64,000 nucleotides of DNA, taken from positions 124,001 through 188,000 of the forward strand of contig UEIJ01000024.1 in the NCBI GenBank assembly GCA_900470195.1. Direction: 5' to 3'. Shown here in pieces: positions 51,569 to 59,592 of this stretch; position 1 is the first letter of the stretch, and each line of letters starts with the position of its first letter. The stretch comes from Hyphomicrobiales bacterium (GTDB taxonomy: Bacteria > Pseudomonadota > Alphaproteobacteria > Rhizobiales > Rhizobiaceae). Under the pieces are notes generated by a model that saw only the letters and a program-made list of their open reading frames with translations, was not told where the DNA came from and did not search any database. Both the position numbers and the translations under genes were made by a program.

Positions 51569-52228
51569 TCAGTGAACGGTGAAGTACTGGTCGGGATGAG
51601 CCTGTACATCGTCTGCATTGGTGTTCACGAGGGTAACGGTGTCGCCATTGCCGAGATCGACAACGACATTGCCACCAACCTGCGTGACACGGTCGGCAAG
51701 ATCGTCTGCGGAAGAGATATCAAGACCATTGATACCCTTCTGAATCTGCAGAATGTCTTCGCCGGGATTGAAGTCGAGAATGACGTCGTTTCCGCCGCCA
51801 CCATTGAACAGGAATGTATCGCTGCCATTTCCGCCGATGAGAACGTCGTTTCCAGCACCGCCATCGAGGATGTCGTTGCCGTTCCCACCGTAGAGAATGT
51901 CATTATGCGCGCCGCCATAGAGCAGGTCGGAGCCGTTGCCGCCCTGGAGAATGTCATCTCCATTGCCGCCATACAGCACGTCGCTGCCATTGCCGCCGCT
52001 CAGGACGTCATTTCCTTCATTGCCGAAGAGAATGTCGTTTCCGTTTTCGCCGAATAGGGTGTCGTTACCCGTGCCGCCGAAAAGGATGTCATTCCCGTTG
52101 CCGCCGAAGACGGTGTCGTTACCATCGCCTCCGAATACGAGATCATCACCGCCATGGGCACGGATGAAATCGTCAAAGCGGGAGCCGAACAACACGTCGT
52201 CGTAGGCGCCGCCTTCTAGAGTGGCCAT
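51569..52228 (-). CDS. RTX calcium-binding repeat protein, type I secretion substrate
   Basis: 219 residues. After ~22 residues come about 13 tandem nonapeptides of the GGxGxD-x-L/I-x type (GGNGNDILF, GGNGSDVLY and similar), which fold into a calcium-binding beta roll outside the cell. The C-terminal ~75 residues (GGGNDVILDFNPGEDILQI ... VDLGNGDTVTLVN) are the usual uncleaved type I secretion signal region. There is no catalytic domain. It corresponds in place and type to ExpE1/WgeA of S. meliloti, a secreted calcium-binding protein encoded beside the galactoglucan genes. ATG chosen for CAAGGAGAAGCAG. The T1SS genes lie 384 bp upstream in the same direction. Confidence 0.92.
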   Translation of the reverse strand: MATLEGGAYDDVLFGSRFDDFIRAHGGDDLVFGGDGNDTVFGGNGNDILFGGTGNDTLFGENGNDILFGNEGNDVLSGGNGSDVLYGGNGDDILQGGNGSDLLYGGAHNDILYGGNGNDILDGGAGNDVLIGGNGSDTFLFNGGGGNDVILDFNPGEDILQIQKGINGLDISSADDLADRVTQVGGNVVVDLGNGDTVTLVNTNADDVQAHPDQYFTVH

Positions 52229-52611
52229 CTGCTTCTCCTTGTGTTCCTGTAGGGGTTTCCACAAGCCGGAATGCTCCGACCATTATGCTCTTAGTAGTCT
52301 GCTCTGCATTATGTGGAATTGCAACATCGTCATTTGGTATAATTGCGGCATGTGTAAGTAACAAATTATTACCATTAATTTATATTTCAGTTCTGTAAAC
52401 ATAAATATGAAATATATTTGTAATGATTATAATTTATATTTGTTTTGTGTTTACATAGGAATTAATTGGAAATTTGAAATATTTGGCTAAGATGAGGGGA
52501 ATGTGAAAATATTTCAACAACATGACGCCGCGCATGTCATTTCATGCGCGGCGACGCTTCCCTCGGAAATTTCAACCTCTGATCGAGTTTTACTTTGAAA
52601 TTCTCTGGATA
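52229..52611. promoter_or_regulatory. AT-rich regulatory region upstream of the RTX gene
   Basis: 383 bp without a gene and, from about 52320 to 52500, strongly AT-rich compared with everything around it. It contains TTGGAAATTTGAA at 52466-52478, an 11/13 match to the TTCAAAATTTGAA site found at two other places in this cluster. Flanking bases also agree with the site at 57937 (17 of 21 positions). It should carry the promoter of the leftward RTX gene; the AT richness also fits a silencer-binding or intrinsically bent region. A short open frame here (52173-52364) looks like a shadow. Confidence 0.6.
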
Positions 52612-54027
52612 TTAATCTTCGCGGAAGGCCCGGTTCAGGCTGTCCGTGATGGGGGAAACCAGATAATCGATGGCACGACGTTCCTTGTGCACGATGATGA
52701 TTTCAGCGGGCATACCGGGATAAAGTCGGGCGGTCGGATTTGCGGCGAGCGACGCCGGAGTGATTTCGGCGCGTGCCACGAAAAATGCGGTATCGGTCTT
52801 CTCGTCAAGCGACTGATCGGCGGCGATATAGGTCAGCTTGCCATCCAGCGGCGCCATTGACCGCTGATTATAGGCGGTCAACCGGATCTGAGCACCTGCG
52901 CCGACCGAAATGCTGTCAATGTCCCGCGGGCTGATCTTCATTTCAACGACGAGGGGTTCGTTTTCAGGGACGATATCCATGATCGCTTCGCCCGGTGCGA
53001 TGACGCCGCCCGGCGTGCGCAGCCGGATGTTGGCTACAATCCCGTCTTGCGGCGAGCGAACTTCCACGCGCCGCATCACATCCTTGGCGGCGACGATGCG
53101 TTCCTGCGCATCCGAAAGTTCGACCTGGCTCGATGTGATCTCCCCGGCTATCTCGGACTGAAGATCGCTCTCGATTCCCGTCAGGGCAAATTCCGCGCCG
53201 GCTTTTGCCTGTTCGGCTTTCGCTTTGTCGCCTGCATATTCGCCCCTGTCACCGGCAAGCTGGCTAAGACGTGTATCAATTTCCGTAAGCTTCGATTTCT
53301 GAGCAAAGCCCTTTTCGACAAGGCTGGCAATCGCCTTGCGCTGATCGCTGATGAGTTCGATTTGCCGGTCCGTCGCAGCTATCTGCGCGGTCGATGCCTT
53401 GGCCTGCTCCGTATACTGCTCAATGGTTTTCTGCTGGATGTCGATCTTGCTCAGTTTCTGCGCCAGTCGTTTCTGGAAAAAGATGTTTTCGGCGCGAATG
53501 GCATTCTGCGCGTTTTCACCGCCATCAGCGAAGTTTTCTGGAAAGCTGATTTCCTTCGCGCCCGACTGTTCGGCGCGCAGACGAGCTAGTTTTGCGATCA
53601 GGCCGATACGTCGGCTCTCGAGCGATTGGAGGTCGGAACGTGCCTTGGTGTCGTCGAGCCGAAGCAATGGCTGACCAACCTTGACGGTATCGCCTTCCTG
53701 TACCAGCAGGCGATCAAGAATGCCGCCTTCGAGATGGCTGATGGTCTTGCGCTTGGAATCGACAATAACCGTGCCCATTGCTACCGCCGCACTTCCCAGA
53801 TTGGCGGAATAAGCCCATGCAAAAAAGCCGCCGAAAGCAACCCCTATTGTGGCCAGGCCAGCGATGATGAGGCCGCGCAAAGGCGATCTCAAATCCTCCC
53901 GCTCCAGATCGAGCGCCCATTCAGGTTTGACGCTGCCGAAGCGGGTGAGAGCCTTGTGATTCGACGATTCTGCACGCGGCGCAAGCAGACTGGAAACACG
54001 GCGAGGAATGACCGATTTACCCATCAT
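52612..54027 (-). CDS. Type I secretion periplasmic adaptor (HlyD family)
   Basis: 471 residues, usual for PrtE/HlyD-type membrane fusion proteins. A cytoplasmic N terminus (~50 residues), one transmembrane helix (GLIIAGLATIGVAFGGFFAWAYSANLGSAAVAMGTVIVD), the lipoyl half HLEGGILDRLLVQEGDTVKVGQPLLRLD, a long coiled-coil hairpin (~100-310), and the second half RSPQDGIVANIRLRTPGGVIAPGEAIMDIVPE are all present. It bridges the ABC exporter to the outer-membrane channel, which is not encoded in the window. Overlaps the exporter gene by 4 bp. It corresponds to ExpD2/WgdB. Confidence 0.93.
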   Translation of the reverse strand: MMGKSVIPRRVSSLLAPRAESSNHKALTRFGSVKPEWALDLEREDLRSPLRGLIIAGLATIGVAFGGFFAWAYSANLGSAAVAMGTVIVDSKRKTISHLEGGILDRLLVQEGDTVKVGQPLLRLDDTKARSDLQSLESRRIGLIAKLARLRAEQSGAKEISFPENFADGGENAQNAIRAENIFFQKRLAQKLSKIDIQQKTIEQYTEQAKASTAQIAATDRQIELISDQRKAIASLVEKGFAQKSKLTEIDTRLSQLAGDRGEYAGDKAKAEQAKAGAEFALTGIESDLQSEIAGEITSSQVELSDAQERIVAAKDVMRRVEVRSPQDGIVANIRLRTPGGVIAPGEAIMDIVPENEPLVVEMKISPRDIDSISVGAGAQIRLTAYNQRSMAPLDGKLTYIAADQSLDEKTDTAFFVARAEITPASLAANPTARLYPGMPAEIIIVHKERRAIDYLVSPITDSLNRAFRED

Positions 54028-55799
54028 GCGTTTGCTGCTCCCATTTGCGGGCCATTATTGGCGGGTGTCAGTGAAGCGACAACATCGGTGCGCGGACCGA
54101 ACTGCGAGATGCGCCCGTTTTCGAGCACGAGAAGCTTATCGGCCACCTGCATGATAGACGGCCGATGCGCAATCATGATGACAATGGCGCCATCGTCGCG
54201 AGCGTGTTCGACGGCACGGATCAGGGCGCGTTCGCCGACCGCATCGAGGTTCGAATTTGGTTCATCGAGAACAATCAGGCGCGGGCGGTTGTAGAGGCAG
54301 CGTGCGAGACCGATTCTCTGGCGCTGCCCGCCGGACAATGTCAGGCGACCGTCGCCCACCGGCGTGTCATAGCCAAGCGGCATGCGGCCGATCATTTCAT
54401 GCACATCGGCCAGACGCGCAGCTTCCAGCACGCGATGCGGATCGCTATCACCCATGCGGGCGATATTGTCCTTGATGGTTCCATCCAGCAGCGAGACAGA
54501 CTGCGGCAGATAGCCGGCAATCTCGCCGAAAGAACCGCGTTCCCAGAGATAAACGTTATTGCCGTCAAGGAATACGCCCCCCGATGTCGGCTTGACGATT
54601 CCGATCAACAGCCGCGCAAGTGTCGATTTACCCGCAGCCGAAGGGCCAACGACGCCGAGAACTTCACCGGGGGATATCGAGAACGAAATGCCCTTGATGA
54701 TCGGAACATCCACGCCGGGGGCGGCATAGATGAGCTTGTCGATAACGAGGTCGCCATTGGGGCGCGGCGTCGGCATGGTCTGGCGAACGGCCAGATTTTC
54801 AGAAAGCAGTGATTGGACGCGTTTCCAGCTCGCTATAGCGCTCACCCACTGTCGCCAGTTTTCGACGATTCGATCGAAAGGCATCAGCAGACGACCGATG
54901 ATGATACTGGTCGCAATCATCGCGCCCGGGGTGATTTCCTGCTGCATGGCAAGCAGCGTGCCTATCCCTAGCGACCCGATCTGGATGATGAAACGCGCCG
55001 TGCGGGCAATCGAGGATAGGGCGCGGGCGCGGGTTCCGCCAAGATCCAGCACTTCCAGCGCCTGAACCTGCATCGTGCGCCAGCGGCGGGCGAGCGCCGG
55101 GAGCATACCCATGGCTTCGATGACTTCGGCATGCCGCAAGCTGCTGCCGATCTTTGAAACCGCTTCGATGTTCGCCTGGTTCGCCTCCTGAAACAGATTT
55201 CGGGTCAGGAGGTCGGTCAGCACGCCGCACGCAATCAGGATAATGACGGCGACGAGGCCAATCACACCCAGCATCGGGTGAAGCAGGAACAGGACGCCGA
55301 GAAAGATCGGCGACCATGCCGCGTCGAGTGGAGCATTGATAGCTGGCGAGGTGAGAAAGCTGCGCAGCTCATTGAGATCGCGAAGCGTCTGAGTCGCTTT
55401 CGGCATGCCTTGATTCACGGAGGCCTGCACCGCTGCGGTCAGGACCGCCAGATTCAGGCGGCGTACCAGCGCGCTACCCATGGCCTGGAAGGAAAGGGAA
55501 CGAATGAATTCCAGTACCCCGAATACCAGCATGGCGCCGATGGCGAGCACAGTCAGCATGGTGAGCGTGTCCATGCTTCGGCTGTTCAGCACCCTATCAT
55601 GAACCTGCAACATATAGAGAGGTACAGTGAGTTGTAGCAAATTGATACAGGCGCTCAGCAGCACTGCATAAAGTAGTCCCGACAGGAAAACGCGGCGGGC
55701 CTTGAAAATCAGGCCTTTGGGCGTAGTTACCGAATCGTCCGGGCCCTTTTTGTGCGCAGGGCTCTTGCCAATCGAGTTGTTTTCGCGAGTATCATTCAT
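54024..55799 (-). CDS. Type I secretion ABC exporter (permease-ATPase)
   Basis: 591 residues of the PrtD/HasD class, without an N-terminal peptidase domain. The transmembrane domain has about six helices (residues ~35-320), then the ATPase with Walker A GPSAAGKST, Q-loop AGYLPQSVSLLDGTI, signature LTLSGGQRQRIGLARCL, Walker B LIVLDEPNSNLD and the H-loop IAHRP. It should export the RTX protein directly from cytoplasm to medium. It is the first gene of a two-gene unit divergent from a MarR-type regulator, with a 199-bp shared promoter region that carries the TTCAAAATTTGAA palindrome. It corresponds to ExpD1/WgdA. Confidence 0.94.
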   Translation of the reverse strand: MNDTRENNSIGKSPAHKKGPDDSVTTPKGLIFKARRVFLSGLLYAVLLSACINLLQLTVPLYMLQVHDRVLNSRSMDTLTMLTVLAIGAMLVFGVLEFIRSLSFQAMGSALVRRLNLAVLTAAVQASVNQGMPKATQTLRDLNELRSFLTSPAINAPLDAAWSPIFLGVLFLLHPMLGVIGLVAVIILIACGVLTDLLTRNLFQEANQANIEAVSKIGSSLRHAEVIEAMGMLPALARRWRTMQVQALEVLDLGGTRARALSSIARTARFIIQIGSLGIGTLLAMQQEITPGAMIATSIIIGRLLMPFDRIVENWRQWVSAIASWKRVQSLLSENLAVRQTMPTPRPNGDLVIDKLIYAAPGVDVPIIKGISFSISPGEVLGVVGPSAAGKSTLARLLIGIVKPTSGGVFLDGNNVYLWERGSFGEIAGYLPQSVSLLDGTIKDNIARMGDSDPHRVLEAARLADVHEMIGRMPLGYDTPVGDGRLTLSGGQRQRIGLARCLYNRPRLIVLDEPNSNLDAVGERALIRAVEHARDDGAIVIMIAHRPSIMQVADKLLVLENGRISQFGPRTDVVASLTPANNGPQMGAANA

Positions 55800-55958
55800 A
55801 CGCTATCTGCCTTGGAATGGTCACAGGTGGCGGATATCCCTAAAAACTGTGTGCTAGTTCTCAAGATCAGTAAAGTAATACTGTGGAGAATGTGACAGAA
55901 AAAAGGTTCTTACGGCGGGGAAATGCGAAAGGAGCAAGGAAAATATAACTGCAAATTT

Positions 55959-55973
55959 CTTCAAAATTTGAAG
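55959..55973. promoter_or_regulatory. MarR operator candidate, perfect palindrome
   Basis: CTTCAAA-A-TTTGAAG, 15 bp, with CAAATTT/AAATTTG overlapping as a second inverted repeat (55952-55970). It lies 25 bp before the MarR start codon and 159 bp before the secretion gene on the other side. Its 13-bp core occurs again, exactly, at 57937-57949. Confidence 0.7.
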
Positions 55974-55998
55974 TAAAATTGAAAATGGAGAGCAAAAG

Positions 55999-56568
55999 AT
56001 GCAAAAACTTCTACACGAGGGAGTGGAAGTCGAAACATCAGTCGATGGCTTTACTGCCGTTGATTTTCCTGAAGTTACCGCCGAAAAACAGGAACGCAGA
56101 CATCCGGTTCATACAGTCGTTATCACGCATTTCGAGCTGGCCCGGATGATAGAACGAGTGAACCGCCGCTTTGTGAGCTTGCTGAAAACCGAGCTGACGA
56201 AGTTAGGCGTGGAAGATATCGGCCCGGCCCAGACACTGGTTCTGATGGCTATTGGCGATGTCGAGCTCACTGTGGGTGAACTATTGGATCGCGGGCATTA
56301 CGTCGGTTCCAACATTTCCTATTATCTTAAACAGCTTACCGATGGCGGGTATGTCGATCGTGTGACCTCGCAGAGAGACAAGCGATCGGCCCGAATTCGC
56401 CTGACGGACAAGGGTGAACGGTTGTGCGCGAGCTTGCGAAATGCAAGCCGCTCCTACAATCATATCCTCACTCGCGATGATGACGATCTCCGGAATCTGG
56501 AGATTGCCTATCAGACTCTGCACAGACTGGAAGTCGTGTGGGGCAATGCCGCACGGTTTGGTATTTGA
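55999..56568 (+). CDS. MarR-family regulator of the secretion/exopolysaccharide locus (WggR/ExpG-like)
   Basis: 189 residues; a ~35-residue N-terminal extension precedes a MarR core: HFELARMIERVNRRFVSLLKTEL, PAQTLVLMAIGDVELTVGELLDRG, recognition helix HYVGSNISYYLKQLTDGGYV and wing SQRDKRSARIRLTDKG. The sequence resembles the LdtR/ExpG group by eye. The divergent pairing with type I secretion genes and the presence of the RTX and glycosyltransferase genes are those of ExpG/WggR, the activator of galactoglucan synthesis in S. meliloti. Palindromes matching its probable site stand upstream of its own gene and two further units. ATGGAGAGCAAAAG precedes the start. Confidence 0.85.
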   Translation: MQKLLHEGVEVETSVDGFTAVDFPEVTAEKQERRHPVHTVVITHFELARMIERVNRRFVSLLKTELTKLGVEDIGPAQTLVLMAIGDVELTVGELLDRGHYVGSNISYYLKQLTDGGYVDRVTSQRDKRSARIRLTDKGERLCASLRNASRSYNHILTRDDDDLRNLEIAYQTLHRLEVVWGNAARFGI

Positions 56569-56613
56569 TGTGTTGCGATGATTTTCGGCCGCTAGCCGAA
56601 CACGTTTCGTAAC

Positions 56614-57834
56614 ATGCGTATAGCATTTGTGCACAGGCGCGGTTTTGGACAGTTCGCTGCGTTGGCCGAGAATCTGGCTACGGGCGGACATGACGTAAGC
56701 CTGATCTGCGAGACAGTGGACCGACGCCTCCCTGCGGTCCGCGTCATCCGCCACAGAGTAGAGTCTGGTCCTCGCACCGGCGGTGCGATGGCCAGATATC
56801 TGGAAGTACCCGATCATCACACGAGGATCGGGTACAGGGTGGCCGAAACCCTGGAATCCATGGCTCATCAAGGTCAGGCTCCCGATATCGTTGTCGGTCA
56901 TATCGGCTGGGGCAGCATGATGTTCGTGAAGGACGTGCTGCCCTCAGTACCCGCACTCGGCTACTGCGAATTTTTCTACCGCGCGAATGGCGCGGATGTA
57001 GGCTTCGCGCCCGGCGATCGGCCAGACGTCGAAACCCGCAAGCGCCTGCGCCTGCGCAACATGGCGCAACTCGTTACGCTCGACGCAATCGACGGCGGGT
57101 TCAGCCCCACCCACTGGCAGAAAAGCCTCTATCCGCGCCCGGTTCAGAACCGTATTGCGGTGGTTCATGAAGGAGTGGATACGAAGGTCTTCTATCCGGA
57201 TCGTCATGCATCGATTCAGTTGCCGGATGGACGGACACTGAAGGCAGGAGAATCTCGCGTAATCACATTCGTCGCTCGCGATCTCGAACCCTATCGCGGG
57301 TTTCCTCAAGCGCTCGAAGCTGCGGCCAAGGTCATTCGGCAGAACGATGATGCGATCTTCGTTTTTGTCGGCGGCGATGGCGTCAGCTATGGAACGCCGC
57401 CGCCGGGCGGCGGTTCGTGGCGCGAGCATCTTGTCAGGAATTTTGATCTGCCGCCGGATCGCATCGTGTTTCCGGGCACTATCCCGCACGCTCAGCTGCG
57501 AAAACTCTATCAGATATCGACCGCCCATATCTATCTGACTTATCCTTTTGTCCTGTCCTGGTCGGTCGTGGAAGCGATGGCTTGCGGTGCCCTTATCATC
57601 GGTTCGGATACGCCCCCCGTGCGGGAACTCATTCGCTCGGGCCAAAATGGGCTGCTCGTACCGTTTTTTGAGCCGGATATATTGGCGGAGGTGATCATGA
57701 ACGTCCTTCGCGATCCTAACGCATGTCTTCAGATGCGGGCTGCAGCACGCCGAACCGTCGAAACCCGTTTCAGGTTGTCGGATTGTTTACGGCAGCAAAA
57801 AACCTTGATCGACGCAGTGTTAAACGGCCGGTAA
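56614..57834 (+). CDS. Glycosyltransferase family 4 protein (Glyco_trans_4_3 type)
   Basis: 406 residues, GT-B fold. The N-terminal half (MRIAFVHRRGFGQFAALAENLATGGHDVSLIC ... ARYLEVPDHHTRIGYRVAETLESM) belongs to the PF12000 type. The C-terminal donor domain has VITFVARDLEPYRGFPQALEAAA, PGTIPHAQLRKLYQISTAHIYLTYPFVLSWSVVEAMACG and IGSDTPPVRELIRSGQNGLLV. It presumably contributes one residue to the exopolysaccharide. It follows the MarR gene by 45 bp and could be read from the same promoter. No strong ribosome site precedes the ATG. Confidence 0.87.
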   Translation: MRIAFVHRRGFGQFAALAENLATGGHDVSLICETVDRRLPAVRVIRHRVESGPRTGGAMARYLEVPDHHTRIGYRVAETLESMAHQGQAPDIVVGHIGWGSMMFVKDVLPSVPALGYCEFFYRANGADVGFAPGDRPDVETRKRLRLRNMAQLVTLDAIDGGFSPTHWQKSLYPRPVQNRIAVVHEGVDTKVFYPDRHASIQLPDGRTLKAGESRVITFVARDLEPYRGFPQALEAAAKVIRQNDDAIFVFVGGDGVSYGTPPPGGGSWREHLVRNFDLPPDRIVFPGTIPHAQLRKLYQISTAHIYLTYPFVLSWSVVEAMACGALIIGSDTPPVRELIRSGQNGLLVPFFEPDILAEVIMNVLRDPNACLQMRAAARRTVETRFRLSDCLRQQKTLIDAVLNGR

Positions 57835-57936
57835 CTGGTATGTGGCGACAATCGGGCGTGCAAGCTCTGTAAAATAAATATAAAAGCACGTATTTGCGCG
57901 TATTTACGCTATCGTTTCAATATATATTCACATTGT

Positions 57937-57949
57937 TTCAAATTTTGAA
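57937..57949. promoter_or_regulatory. Second exact copy of the MarR palindrome
   Basis: TTCAAATTTTGAA, the reverse complement of the core at 55960-55972. It sits within an AT-rich gap of about 180-250 bp before the DUF6212-type gene, 135 bp from the favoured start at 58084. Just upstream is a tandem direct repeat, CGTATTTGCG-CGTATTTACG, at 57889-57908. Confidence 0.7.
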
Positions 57950-58004
57950 TTAAACTCCTTCCAAACATTCGTAATATTATCATATAGTTGATGCTACAAG
58001 ACTG

Positions 58005-58025
58005 TTGACAATACATGATCTGTAT
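58005..58025 (+). promoter_or_regulatory. Possible promoter element with inverted repeat
   Basis: A perfect -35-like TTGACA at 58005-58010 is followed directly by the inverted repeat ATACA-TGATC-TGTAT (58011-58025). A good -10 box at the right distance is not obvious (TCACAT after 17 nt), which fits a promoter that needs an activator. If used, it places the transcript start downstream of the ATG at 58015. Confidence 0.4.
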
Positions 58026-58083
58026 TTTCACATTGCAAGTGCAGGCCGAGACTCCCAAGTCGGCCATCACACAATGGATGATT

Positions 58084-59592
58084 ATGTTGAGCACACCACT
58101 TCCTGCGATCTCGGCGCGGAAATCCCGCCGATATGCCATTGCTTCGATGCGTGATCGTGAAGCGCTGGAAGCGACGTCTCTGGGCGAGCTGACCACCTTT
58201 GTCGAAGGAGACGGAAAACGCCTTCGTCTGGCGAATACATTTCCACTCATTGCGGTCGCCGCTTCGCAAGAGGGCGAGAACGAACTGAAGACGGTTCTGC
58301 AGCAGATCTATCGTCTGAGCACCATTCCGGAACTACCCGTTGTGCGGGTCGATGAAGCGTCCCCCGAAACTGCTCCGCTGTTGGTTACGCAGTTGCTTGA
58401 GAGCAGCCTGGATCGCCTTGTGGGCCATGTGAGCAAGGTTCACACCGAGCTCGCCATGCTGCGCCGCGAGCGCGAGACCATGTTTGAGAATTATCGGGCG
58501 ATTGAAGACGCATTCCACGCCCGCAACTGGGATTCCTCGACGGAGATTTTCAGTCATGCCCCTCTGGTCGATCCAAAGGATGAAGGCTTTGCGCGTCTGC
58601 TGCGCGAATCGGAGATCGAGCAGCTTTTCCCCATATCGAGCTATGCCGTTTCCGGTTTCGCCCTGCATTTCCGTGATCTCCCGGCCAATCGCAATGGCCA
58701 GTTGATCGTAACACTGGACTATCTCGAAAATGGCGAAGGAATTGCCGAATGGCTGGTGCCTTACGGTGCGCTGCATCCGGAATGGAATTTTTTCTCACTT
58801 CCAAAGGGATGTGACGGCGGCCATCGGACGCTGCGCCTGCGCATCTCCGCCTCGGGTGGAGTTCCGCCGGAACTGTCGCTGGGCAATGTGATCGCCAACG
58901 AGCGCTATGCGGCGCGTGCGCGCATTCCGCATGCCGATCTCGACATGCGTCCGCTGGCATTGCGGATTTTCACCGGCTTGCCGGGCGTTCGTCCTGCGTC
59001 GCTGCCAAATGCCATCGTGCCGACTGCGCTGATCAATGGCCGAAAGGTTGACGACTATCGTCTGCCCGTTGAACTGCTGCGCAACGTAGCCAACGTGTCC
59101 GTCACGTCCGTCACTCCTGATTTTCCGACCGTGCGTTTTCTGGAACATGAAGATGCCATCGGCTGCCATCCGCTTGAGGAGGGCGTTACCGCAGCCGCAA
59201 TACGACGGGTGGTGGCGCCGGGCACGGTCCGCGTTTCTGCACGAGCGGTGATCGACCATCCGGAAGGCCAGCCTTGTGCGGTCGGTCTCTTGCTGGTCAA
59301 TCTGGCGTCAGATGTGAAGGACGAAATCAATGCGATTTCCAATCTCGACCGTCGGCGCCAACAGGTTTTGTTCAGCGGTTGGTCGGAAGTGGCGCCCAAT
59401 CGCCCTATCGATATCAACTTCATGCTTGAAGGGCCGGTCGACCGGACAATGGATCTCGTTGTCCTCAGCAAGGCCGCCGCAGAATCAGTCGACTTTTCAT
59501 GGCTCAAGGTCTTCAACTTCCGGCTGGTCAAGCACATCGAAGCGCGCCCCGGTCAGGAACAACTAGCCAAAGAGGCTGCGAATGTACGATAG
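58084..59592 (+). CDS. DUF6212-type protein of the glycan operon
   Basis: About 502 residues from the ATG at 58084; the frame is open from 58015 (525 residues). The later start is preferred because of the promoter-like TTGACA at 58005 and a weak GGA site, but this is uncertain. I recognise only general resemblance to DUF6212 proteins of exopolysaccharide clusters. There is a helical region with RLVGHVSKVHTELAMLRRERETMFENY, then two beta-rich stretches (AVSGFALHFRDLPANRNGQLIVTLDYLENGEGIAEW; VRVSARAVIDHPEGQPCAVGLLLVN) that look like carbohydrate-binding sandwich domains. It overlaps the GT2-GT4 gene by 11 bp. No signal peptide is evident. Confidence 0.65.
   Translation: MLSTPLPAISARKSRRYAIASMRDREALEATSLGELTTFVEGDGKRLRLANTFPLIAVAASQEGENELKTVLQQIYRLSTIPELPVVRVDEASPETAPLLVTQLLESSLDRLVGHVSKVHTELAMLRRERETMFENYRAIEDAFHARNWDSSTEIFSHAPLVDPKDEGFARLLRESEIEQLFPISSYAVSGFALHFRDLPANRNGQLIVTLDYLENGEGIAEWLVPYGALHPEWNFFSLPKGCDGGHRTLRLRISASGGVPPELSLGNVIANERYAARARIPHADLDMRPLALRIFTGLPGVRPASLPNAIVPTALINGRKVDDYRLPVELLRNVANVSVTSVTPDFPTVRFLEHEDAIGCHPLEEGVTAAAIRRVVAPGTVRVSARAVIDHPEGQPCAVGLLLVNLASDVKDEINAISNLDRRRQQVLFSGWSEVAPNRPIDINFMLEGPVDRTMDLVVLSKAAAESVDFSWLKVFNFRLVKHIEARPGQEQLAKEAANVR

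Noticed and set aside
51795-52160. Regularly spaced near-repeats that might be taken for a CRISPR array
   Set aside because: The period is 27 bp without spacers and it encodes the nonapeptide RTX repeats of the protein at 51569-52228.
52173-52364. A 63-codon leftward frame upstream of the RTX gene
   Set aside because: It overlaps the RTX start in another frame, has an Arg-rich tail of shadow type and no ribosome site.
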